Source of the DNA: Galeopsis tetrahit
Lineage: Eukaryota; Streptophyta; Magnoliopsida; Lamiales; Lamiaceae
Assembly: GCA_963675135.1 (NCBI GenBank)
Contig: OY776125.1
Coordinates: 62,571,441-62,635,440 of the forward strand
DNA length: 64,000 nucleotides
Direction of reading: 5' to 3'
The position numbers and the translations under genes were made by a program. The notes beneath the pieces are model-generated. The model was given only the letters and a program-made list of their open reading frames with translations. It was not told the DNA's origin and ran no database searches. The number at the start of each line of letters is the position of its first letter. Within the stretch, counting starts at the first letter, position 1. Below are positions 8,492 through 17,263 of this stretch, piece by piece.

Positions 8492-11400
8492 TCAGATGCG
8501 GAAGGCAAGGTACAGACGAGATCGAACTTCTTCCATGTGCTGCAGGTCTGTAACATTCTCCTCTTCATAGATCTTCTCTAGGATCTTTTTGACTTCAATG
8601 GAGTCAGTTCTTCCAGAATCCAGTTTGGGAGGATCCCATTTGGGTTCTTCAGGAGTTAAGATTCTGCAGTTATCAAGTTCTTTGGCTGTCTTGACTACTT
8701 CTTTCCAGAACTCTGGATCTTCAATGTTCATGAATTGATTGAACTGGAAGAATTCATCTTCATAGGTTGGGAGAGGGCCAAATTTTCTTACAATGTGGTG
8801 TTGAATTTGCCATTTCTTCTTCAGAGGGTACCACCTTGGTAGCTCATCTTGAAGGGATAGATAGTCCACATAGTTGCTATCAAACACCAGAACTTTATCT
8901 TTCTGTGCCAGAGCATTTTCTTTCAGTGCTTTCTCCTTGAGAGCTTTCCTGAGTTTGGCTATCTTCCTGTCAAATTTGGCTTTGACTGCCTTCGCATCTT
9001 TTAGCATCTTTTGTTTAAGCTCTTGAGCTTCAAGCTCTTTTCTTTTCTTCAACTCTAAAGCCTCTTTCTCTTCTGTAGTAGGCTCTGCTGGAGTTGACTT
9101 CTGAGCTTGCTCATCTGCTAGCTCATCTGCTTTCCTTTTCCTAGTCATTCTTTTCTCGGAAACTTGTTCTGTAGAGGCAGTGATCTGCAGACTTTTGGCA
9201 GTTGCTTGAGTGGGAGCTTGGATGTCTTCTTGAGCAATTTCTTTGCCTTTGCCTTTCTTGCTCTTGACTTTGCTTGATAAATCACCCAAGGTTTCATTCA
9301 ACTCATCTTGAGATACTACCATTACAGCTTGCTGTGCAGTAGTCTTCTCTAGAGCTTTTATCAATACATCTTCCCCCTTTTTGGCTTCAGCAAGTGCAGC
9401 CGCAAAAGGCTTCATGGCATTCAGAATCTCCACCCTAAGAGTTTGTTGAAGGGCCATGGCGTTGACTTTGCCAATATGAGTCAGATGTGTGATGCTATGT
9501 TCTAGAATCTGAGCATGAGAGTTGGAGGAGGAGGCAGCTTCTAGTTTAGCTGTAATTGCTTCCAGTCTCGTTGCTGTCTCCTTCAGCTGAATCTGAAGTT
9601 GTTCATTCTCTGCTGTAGCTGATTGGAGAAGAGCTCGACCTTCAGTAGCTCTTGCTTCAGCATCTTCAATTCGTGTCTTGTAGGTGTTTTCCATGCGGTT
9701 GACCTCATTGGTGTAGAGATCAGCAAACCTGGTGGAATGTTCACCTGCTATCTTCAGAATGCTGGTCAGATACTCACTTATCTGATCGTGAAGAGATTCT
9801 CCAAACTTGTCCTCAATGTCAATGATCTGGTTTTGAAGACGAGTTCTCTGCTCCTTGACTGCCTTTTCAACATATCTTCCAAGCTGTAGGCCTAAACCCT
9901 TTTCAAAGTGTAGGTCTATAGCAGTCTTGACCTGGGAGCATATGTCTGCTGTATAGTCAGCTGTTGGAGTAGAAGTTGAGGCTGTACCTTGAGGCTTTGG
10001 ATGGACTGTTAGGGCTTTGCCTCTTTCTTCAGCTGAAAGGTACTCTTCATTGAGAAATGTGGTAGTGGCCTTAACCAGGTGAGACATGATGGTGTCTCCT
10101 TTGTCAATGAAGTGAGGTAGAGTATCCTTAGGCATGAAGTGATCAGGAATAGTGATTACTTCTCTTTCAATCTCGGTTCTCTCAGCTGGTTCAGCTGAGT
10201 CTTCTGCAGGAACTGACGCAGCTGAGTCATTCACTTTTGCTGTGCCAGCTGCCTGATGATCTGATATGTCTTCTGGGATAGAGGTATCAGTAGGTTGAAT
10301 ACCTAGAATTCTGTGGCATACTGCTGTAAAGGCTTCCTCAGGTAGCAGTTGAGTAAAAGATGTGACTTGAGCAACTTCTTTTTGCTCCATTTCCCAGTCG
10401 AGGAAATTAGCTTTTCCTCCCATTCCTTCCATGACTTCAATAAGGTCATCCACATCATCTCTCCTGAGTTCAATCCAGGTGCAGATTCTGAGAATTTGTT
10501 CGAACTGAACTGATTCCTCATCAATACCAGGAATAGTAGACTTGAGCAGATTTGCTATCTTCATCCTCATTATCTTCTCCCTTGTGCACATAGGATAGTG
10601 TACCATTCTGGATTGAGGTTGAGAGGTACCAGCTTGAGCAAGGTCTGCTGGTGCCATGTCTTCTGGAACAGAAGAAATAATGATGGTAGGAGTTTGAGTA
10701 TGTGGGGTAGTTTCCTCTGCTGTGTGAGTATCAGCAGGGATTTGGGAAGTGATATGTTCTTGATCTTTAGACGTCTGTTCATCAGCAGGGGTTTGGGTCT
10801 GCTGGTCTGGTATGGTGCCTTCATGAAGATCAGTAGAAGTTTGAACACGTGGATCTTGAACATCAGCAGGGTTAGGCAATAGGGTTTCTGGGGTTGAGGT
10901 AGGTGGAGCTTGTTCCTCTGCTGTGTGAGTATCAGCAGGGATTTGGATATCAGTGTTTGAGTGGTCAGATGAGGTGGAGTCATCAGAAGGGTTGAAGGAT
11001 GCAATCGGGGCTATTAACATGGGAGTAGGAAGCCTCGATTTCTTGGACTTTTTGTTTGAAGAAGAATTATTCTTCTTTCTCTTCTGACCCTTTGACAATT
11101 TAGAAGGAGTAAAAGAGGGAGAGGGTTTAGAGGTACCTGCCTTCTTCAAGGGAGAGGCAGTGGGAGTATCATCTGAATCAGATGGGGAGATGAGCCCAGA
11201 TCTGATTAGATATCGTCTTTGTGCTAAGGTCTGATTGTCATCATCATCATCATCCTCAGCAACCTTCTTCTGAGCCTCTTCTTTGGTTGGCTCCTCTTCT
11301 TCTTCAGCAGAGTCATGATCAGACTCTTGGGCTGCCTTCTCAGCCAACAGCTTCCTCTTCTCTTCTTTTAACCTTTCTGCCTCAGCAAGAGCTTCCTTTC

Positions 11401-12166
11401 TCAAATAATATTTGGAGATGTGAAAGGTCTTATGAGGTCCCATCTTGTACTTCTTTGGGAGAATATCTGGAAGGATGATGCTCAGCTTGTTGACAAAGCT
11501 GACTGTGGCTGCTACCTTCCATACCTTTGATTGTAAGTCCAAAGTGACTTTCTTTGCCTCAAGAGCAATTCTTTCTAAGAATAGTCCTTGCCAGTCTCCA
11601 TCGATCTGATCCCAGATTGCAGCCATTACTCGAACCTTTAAAGTAGTAACAGCATCATGACTGAATGTGTTACCAAGTAACATCTTCCCTGCAATATCCA
11701 ACAAGGTTTGGAATTTTGGTTCAAGTTGGGATTTCTTTAGTCCAGTTGCATCAGTAGCCTTGATTCGTCCACCAGTAAACATCTCCATATACTGCTTTTC
11801 TTTATTCATGATGTAGTTGGAGATATTTATTTTCCCCCTTGAAAGGCCAAACAATTCCTGAAGAATTTCCCTTGTAACCTTGACTTTGTGTCCGTTCATG
11901 ACACTTTCAACATGAGAACCCTTCATCACGGCGTTTGCATAGAATGTCAGAACGTCTTGTTCATAGACATTAGTTGGAGCTGCTTCCAAAAAGTCCCTGA
12001 GTTTAAGATTGACGCACCGAAGCAATATCTCCTTGTTCTCATCTGTGTGTTTGCCTTTGAAAAACAGAGCATTCTCCGTAAAAATCTTTCCTTCCTTGGA
12101 CCACTTTGCAGCATCCAAGGTGCCAGTGTTCTTGGTCTTCTCGTCGTAAATTTCAATGATTGCCAT
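8492..12166 (-). CDS. ORF3 of SIRE-type element A (unknown function)
   Basis: Intact 1224-aa frame between pol and the 3' polypurine tract. N-terminal block (about residues 1-270) has ALFFKGKHT, VLTFYANA, VTREILQELFGL, LLDIAGKMLLG, VMAAIWDQIDGDWQGLFLER and FHISKYYLRKEAL; FYANA and following motifs recall the putative plant transposon protein domain PF20167, which I cannot confirm. A Ser/Thr/Pro/Glu-rich stretch with a repeated IPADTHTAEE follows (270-515), then a second conserved block from VHYPMCTREKI to FLDWEMEQKE (about 520-615). A long charged coiled coil (about 730-930), a basic RKRK patch (about 1005, possible nuclear signal) and a C-terminal block ending RSRLYLAFRI complete it. B and C carry homologues. 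No signal peptide or transmembrane segment is apparent, so the usual envelope-like label is not supported. The 5' flank resembles a plant gene leader. Confidence 0.85.
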   Translation of the reverse strand: MAIIEIYDEKTKNTGTLDAAKWSKEGKIFTENALFFKGKHTDENKEILLRCVNLKLRDFLEAAPTNVYEQDVLTFYANAVMKGSHVESVMNGHKVKVTREILQELFGLSRGKINISNYIMNKEKQYMEMFTGGRIKATDATGLKKSQLEPKFQTLLDIAGKMLLGNTFSHDAVTTLKVRVMAAIWDQIDGDWQGLFLERIALEAKKVTLDLQSKVWKVAATVSFVNKLSIILPDILPKKYKMGPHKTFHISKYYLRKEALAEAERLKEEKRKLLAEKAAQESDHDSAEEEEEPTKEEAQKKVAEDDDDDDNQTLAQRRYLIRSGLISPSDSDDTPTASPLKKAGTSKPSPSFTPSKLSKGQKRKKNNSSSNKKSKKSRLPTPMLIAPIASFNPSDDSTSSDHSNTDIQIPADTHTAEEQAPPTSTPETLLPNPADVQDPRVQTSTDLHEGTIPDQQTQTPADEQTSKDQEHITSQIPADTHTAEETTPHTQTPTIIISSVPEDMAPADLAQAGTSQPQSRMVHYPMCTREKIMRMKIANLLKSTIPGIDEESVQFEQILRICTWIELRRDDVDDLIEVMEGMGGKANFLDWEMEQKEVAQVTSFTQLLPEEAFTAVCHRILGIQPTDTSIPEDISDHQAAGTAKVNDSAASVPAEDSAEPAERTEIEREVITIPDHFMPKDTLPHFIDKGDTIMSHLVKATTTFLNEEYLSAEERGKALTVHPKPQGTASTSTPTADYTADICSQVKTAIDLHFEKGLGLQLGRYVEKAVKEQRTRLQNQIIDIEDKFGESLHDQISEYLTSILKIAGEHSTRFADLYTNEVNRMENTYKTRIEDAEARATEGRALLQSATAENEQLQIQLKETATRLEAITAKLEAASSSNSHAQILEHSITHLTHIGKVNAMALQQTLRVEILNAMKPFAAALAEAKKGEDVLIKALEKTTAQQAVMVVSQDELNETLGDLSSKVKSKKGKGKEIAQEDIQAPTQATAKSLQITASTEQVSEKRMTRKRKADELADEQAQKSTPAEPTTEEKEALELKKRKELEAQELKQKMLKDAKAVKAKFDRKIAKLRKALKEKALKENALAQKDKVLVFDSNYVDYLSLQDELPRWYPLKKKWQIQHHIVRKFGPLPTYEDEFFQFNQFMNIEDPEFWKEVVKTAKELDNCRILTPEEPKWDPPKLDSGRTDSIEVKKILEKIYEEENVTDLQHMEEVRSRLYLAFRI

Positions 12167-12284
12167 AGTAGAGTCTGAGTGTTAGGGTTTGAAGGCTTGA
12201 AAGAGATTTGCAGAACGAGAGAGAGTAATGTGAGTAATTGAGTAATAAGAGTGGCAGGGATTAGGGATGTGAATATATATATAC
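12167..12284 (-). promoter_or_regulatory. possible own promoter and 5' UTR of element A ORF3
   Basis: Upstream of the ORF3 ATG, reading minus, is a TATATATATA run (12274-12284) about 108 nt before the ATG, followed by a pyrimidine-rich leader with CTCTCTCTCG, AACCCTAAC and CTACT just before ATG. This looks like a plant core promoter and leader, not like copia internal DNA. B and C have similar CT-rich leaders before ORF3. Promoter activity is inferred. Confidence 0.5.
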
Positions 12285-13145
12285 TCCAGAGAATTTGATC
12301 TAACAGTCAGATTTGCGTTTGAATTTGGAGTAGAGCCCAAGATTTCCTTCTTTGATTTCTTAAATTTGCCGGCTGGTTATGCCATTTGGCAATTGTTGAT
12401 TTGCTGGCAATATGATACTTGAGTATTAATGACATCATTACCAAAAATAGCCGTTGAGACTAATTTATGGTAAGAATTGATCATCAAGGCCGTTTTCTAT
12501 AAGAAAATTGCATTCCTTATATAAGCCAATTTGTTTAATTACATTCAGGAATAAATCTAGAATGAATTACATGATCAAGACTAGTCATTATACTCTAAAT
12601 TTGTGTGATTTGATCAGCAGAGTGAGGTCTTCTGAGTTCTTCAAGATGTCTGCTGATTGTCTTTGAAAAGTCTTCTGGTCAGCTGAGTTGGTCTTCTGAT
12701 CAGCTGAGTAGAGGAAACTGTGTTTGCTCTCATGATCCAACCTGGATGGATCCTTCCAGCTTTATTGTGAGTGATGATCCAACCTGGTTTGATGGATCTT
12801 TCAGCTCCTTCTTCAAATCAAGTGGAGCTAGTCTAGACGTAGTCCCACTGATTTAAATGTTCCTCACCATCGGATGTTCCTCATCATCAGATGGGATGTA
12901 GCATCTAATGTGCTCTTGTTGAATTTCTTCGCTTCTCTAGAAGGGGAAGGAAGGTTGAGGGTGCTTCAATGGAGTTGAAGAAAGGGCCATGGACTCAGCC
13001 TTCATGTTCTGTTTAGACTCAGTAGCTTTTGATAACAAGCTCTCCATGTAGAACTTCCTTCTGGAGAAGAAGCTCTGCTTGCTTGCTACTTTGTCCTCTG
13101 CATCTCTTCCTCCTTTAGCTTTCAACAAGAACGTCTCTTCTTCCT

Positions 13146-13343
13146 TTAGCTTTCATGAACATACTCATGTTGAGTAAGCCATGTATATGGATCTGCATCA
13201 TCTTCATTTTCTGGACAAATCTTCATCTCCTTCACCCAAGATTTTGGTTGAAGAATGATCTCCATTCCATCTCTTCTTTCAATTGTCTCCATACCTGAAA
13301 TAAGAAAAGTGTTAGATGTTTCTGTGTTCTTAGGTGTTCTCAT
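13146..13343 (-). CDS. short ORF in element A spacer, unrecognised
   Basis: 65 codons from ATG 13343 to 13146, reading to DPYTWLTQHEYVHES. A TATAAAAGG-type box lies at 13351-13360, too close for the first ATG, but a second in-frame ATG lies at residue 18. Just before that ATG is TTTTCTTATTTCAG, which looks like a 3' splice site. I recognise no family. It may be a captured exon, a small exon of ORF3 mRNA, or chance. Confidence 0.25.
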   Translation of the reverse strand: MRTPKNTETSNTFLISGMETIERRDGMEIILQPKSWVKEMKICPENEDDADPYTWLTQHEYVHES

Positions 13344-13800
13344 AACTTCTCCTTTTATAGGGGTAGAAATGAGGTATTGAAGAGAAAGATGACAAGACTA
13401 TAAAGGTGATAGGTCTGAATTCTGAAAAGTGATTTCTTAAGATCAGTAGTGAATTTCTTGATCCAAGGGTGCACATTTAAAGATATTCAGACTTATCTAA
13501 TGGAATGCAGAAATTATGAATTTTGACCATGAGTTATTTGAAATCCGTACTGTGCATGCATACTGTTGAGTCGGTGAGGATGGTGTATTAATCCAGCCAA
13601 ATATGACTCAGTAGTATACTGTATTTATGTATATGAATAGAGTATTTTATGAAGAATAGTTTATTAATATACATAGTTATACATTGCTTAGTTGTAAGGA
13701 GATCAAATAACTTTGTTCAAGTCTGCTATATATGTATATATGTATACTGTGCTATGCAGATGTTAGAGTATTTTATCAAGGATTCTTAAGGTATCATTGA

Positions 13801-13809
13801 TTCCCCCTT
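13801..13809 (-). other. internal polypurine-like tract after pol, element A
   Basis: AAGGGGGAA on the minus strand, 149 nt after the pol stop, preceded by GCTGAGGG (13831-13838). The same pair is in B (31233-31240, 31264-31272) and C (45203-45210, 45229-45237). Confidence 0.6.
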
Positions 13810-13957
13810 GATTAGATAACTCTAAGTTTTCCCTCAGCTCTATCTGTCTTCATTGGGATAGAACTTACCTGAAGATGAGGGTGTCTATTCACCTCATCTG
13901 ATTCTCCTAGTCTGCTGCACTTGGGTCAGCTGAGGTTTTCAGCTGTTTTCTCCTTCT

Positions 13958-16900
13958 TCATGTGCTTGGGTCCAGGAGTCCTAAGCTGTAACATAAGGTC
14001 TTGAACCTGTCTTCAGCTAGGGGCTTAGTCAAGATGTCTGCTCTTTGGATATCTGTGTGAATTTTCTCCATCTTGATGTCCTTCTTTTCAAGGTGATCTC
14101 TTATGAAGTGGTGTCTAATGTCGACATGCTTGCACCTTGTGTGGAGGACTGGATTTTGAGTGATGGCAATGGCGCTGCTGCTATCACAATAAATAGGGAC
14201 TTCTCTTGCCTCTACATTGTAATCCTTGAGTTGTTGAACTAGCCAGAGCAGCTGACTACAACAACTACCAGCTGCCATGTATTCTGCTTCAGTGGTGGAG
14301 GTTGCAACTGAGGTTTGCTTCTTAGAGAACCATGATATCAGCTTGTTTCCTTGAAATTGACAGGTTCCTGATGTGGACTTCCTATCAATTCTGCATCCTC
14401 CAAAGTCTGAGTCAGAATAGCCACTCAATTCTAGATTGTCATCAGCAGAGTACCATAGACCTAGGTTGACTGATCCTTTTAGGTACTTGAGAATCTTCCT
14501 TGCTGCTTCTAGATGACTTTGCTTTGGGTTTGCTTGAAACCTAGCACATACTCCTACAGCAAATGTTATGTCTGGTCTGCTGGCTGTAAGATATAGTAAA
14601 GATCCAATCAGTGCTCTATATTCAGCTTGATCAACTGCCTGTCCAGACTCATCTGGTTCCATTTTGAAAGATGTCATCATTGGAATCCTTGCAGTCTTGC
14701 TTTGTAGAGCTTTGAATCTTTCTAGCAGACTCTTGGTATACTTGGACTGGTTGATGAAGATCCCTTCTGGACTCTGCTTGACTTGAAGTCCTAGGAAATA
14801 ATTCATCTCACCCATCATGCTCATTTCGAATTTTCCTTGCATAAGTTCAGAGAACTTTTTGCACATTTCTTGATTGGGTGATCCAAATATGATGTCATCT
14901 ACATATATTTGTACCATTAAAATGTCTTCTCCTTCTTGTATTCTGAAGAGAGTTCTATCAACTTTGCCTTTTGTATATCCATTGTCAAGTAGGAATTGTG
15001 ACAATGTGTCATACCAAGCTCTAGGGGCTTGTTTTAGACCATAGAGAGCCTTCTTCAGTCGATATACTTGATCACCTTTTTCAAATCCTGGAGGCTGCTC
15101 TACATATACTTCTTCTATCAGAATACCATTTAGAAAAGCACTCTTGACATCCATTTGATATACCTTGAAGCCCATATATGATGCATAAGCTAGAAATAGT
15201 CGAATGGCTTCTAATCTGGCTACTGGTGCAAAAGTTTCATCATAGTCAATCCCTTCAGATTGTGAGTATCCTTTTGCAACTAGTCTTGCCTTATTTCTAG
15301 TTATCACATCATTTTCGTCCTTCTTATTCTTGAATACCCACTTTGTTCCTACTACATTGTGGTTTTCAGGACGATCTACCAATTCCCAGACTTCATTTCT
15401 TTCGAATTGGTTTAGTTCTTCTTGCATAGCAGTGATCCAATTGCTATCTGTCATTGCTTCTTCTATGTCAGCTGGTTCAATGTTGGACAGGAAAGCACAC
15501 CAGCAGAACATAGATGATTGAGAATTCTGATTCAGTTGTCTTCTGGTCTTGACACCTGATTCTGCTCCTCCTAAGATGAGGTTTGATGGATGGTTGTTCC
15601 TCCATGTATGCCTCACTGGAGTATCTGCATTGGATGAGTTTGGATCCTCATTTGATCTAGTCATCAGGAGGGTTGACTTGATTAGTTCGATCATTTTCTG
15701 TATCTTGAGTGTCAAAGAGATCATTCCCCCTGGCATTTGGAATTGATGCATCTTGATTCTGGTCAGCTTGCCCTGCTTGAGTTTGAGATCTAGTGACAGG
15801 TCTATGAGGCTTATCTTCCTCTGGTTCTTCAGGGAATGGTTCATTGACTTCAATAAATTCATCAGACCTCTTCTTGATCACTAGTTTCTTCATCTGTTCT
15901 GTAGCTGAGGTTGTTTCTACTGCATTCTTTTCACAAGATTCATCAAAAACAACATGAGGTGTTTCTTCCACAAGAAGGGTTCGTTTGTTGAGTACTCTAA
16001 ATGCTTTGCTAGTTGAGGAGTATCCTAAGAATATCCCCTCATCTGCTTTGGCATCAAAAGCATTCAACTTACTCTTCCCATTGTTGTGAATGAAACACTT
16101 ACAACCAAATATATGAAAGTAAGATACTCTAGGTTTTCTTCCTTTCCACAGTTCATATGGGGTTTTCTCATGTATTTTATGAATACCTGACCTGTTTTGA
16201 GTGTGACAAGCTGTGTTGATGGCTTCTGCCCATAGCTTCTTGGGAGTAGAGAATTCAGCAAGGAGTGTTCTGGCAGCTTCTTTGAGTGTTCTGACTCTTC
16301 TTTCAGCTACACCATTCTGTTGTGGTGTTCTTGCTGCACTTGTCTCGTGCTGAATACCATTAGAAGTACAATAGGCAATTATATAAGAGTTAATGAATTC
16401 AGTGCCTTTGTCACTTCTAATTTTCACGATTGGTTCTCCTTTCTCTACTTGGATCCTCTTCAATAATTCAGGTAGCTTCTGCTGTGTTTCACTCTTCTTG
16501 TATAGGAAGATAACCCAAGTAAACTTGGAATAATCATCTACAACAATAAGAGTGTACTTTCTTCCTGTTAGAGTGGTTGGAGTGATTGGTCCAAAGAGAT
16601 CCATGTGAAGCAATTCAAGAACTCTGCTGGTTGATGCTGTCTTCTTGGTCTTGAAGGAGACCTTTGTTTGCTTTCCTTGTTGACATGCCTCACAAACCTG
16701 ATCTTTACAGTAGAGTTCATTAGGCAGACCATCAACTAAGGATTCCCTTGCTAACTTGTTCATAGTCTTAAAGTTCAGATGGCTAAGACGTTTGTGCCAT
16801 AGCCAGCTGACATCTTTAGGGCTCTTCACAAGCAGGCATGTATCCTTAGGACAGCTGTTCCAATTTGCAAGATACATACTTCCCTTTCTAGATCCTGTTA

Positions 16901-17240
16901 GAAGGTTTTGTTTTGTTCTTTTATCACTTATGAGACATTCATCTTTAGAGAATTTAACTGAATAACCAGTGTCACAAAAGTGAGAAACAGATAATAGATT
17001 AAACTTAAGACCTTCTACATATGATACATCATGTACCTCAATGTCACCATTTTTAAGGGTGCCATATCCTTTTGTGTTACCGTGCGCGTTATCACCAAAG
17101 AAAACTTTTGGACCTTTCTTCTCTATGTAGTTGGTCAGCAGGGTTTTGGTTCCTGTCATGTGAGTTGAGCATCCACTATCTATGTACCAAGTTTCTCCTG
17201 CTAGACCTCCTCTTTTGTATAGGTCCTTCCTTTCCTGCAA
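13958..17240 (-). pseudogene. pol: pol of element A: protease, integrase, RT, RNase H (one frameshift)
   Basis: Ty1/copia order. Protease has WYIDSGCSTHMTG at the start. Integrase zinc finger: HKRLSHLN and CEACQQGKQ; catalytic D, D and E lie in LLHMDLFGP, RSDKGTEF and GVAERR. Reverse transcriptase has QMDVKSAFLNG (about 15125-15160) and YVDDIIFG (about 14880-14912). RNase H has GYSDSDFGG, TTEAEYMA, YCDSSSA and HVDIRHHFIRDH. The frame is open from 17240 to about 15657, then shifts by one register near 15657-15665 in the acidic linker between integrase and RT, and stays open to 13958. B and C read through this linker in one frame, so this is a lesion, not programmed frameshifting. No ATG is near the start: the first part shares the gag frame, behind one TAA. 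Confidence 0.9.
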
Positions 17241-17263
17241 GAAAAGTTAAGTTTTAGGTACCC
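17235..17263 (-). promoter_or_regulatory. gag-pol boundary motif with splice-acceptor look, element A
   Basis: Reading minus: GGGTACCTAAA, the gag TAA, then TTTTCTTGCAG|GA. Gag and pol are in the same frame here, split only by TAA. B and C have GGGTACCTAAA followed 20 nt later by a CAG (27787-27820, 41725-41758). It could serve stop readthrough or splicing; neither is shown. Confidence 0.4.

Larger units (their letters stand above)
12285..13957 (-). other. element A spacer between pol and ORF3
   Basis: 1.7 kb. It holds a purine tract AAGGGGGAA (minus, 13801-13809), a short ORF (13146-13343) behind a TATA-like box, repeated AACCTGG/GGATC motifs near 12738-12800 and GATCAGCTGA/CAGAAGA motifs near 12610-12715 resembling the LTR. 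Otherwise noncoding. Confidence 0.6.

Noticed and set aside
9623..9889. 88-codon plus-strand ORF, repeated at 22559-22825
   Set aside because: Antisense shadow of the ORF3 coiled-coil coding region, duplicated because the partial copy is duplicated.
8492..12166. Calling ORF3 an envelope gene
   Set aside because: Position fits the SIRE1 precedent, but no signal peptide, fusion peptide or transmembrane segment is visible and the basic patch and coiled coil point to an internal protein.
15657..15862. Programmed frameshift inside pol of element A
   Set aside because: B and C read through the same linker in one frame (B with a stop), so it is a private indel.
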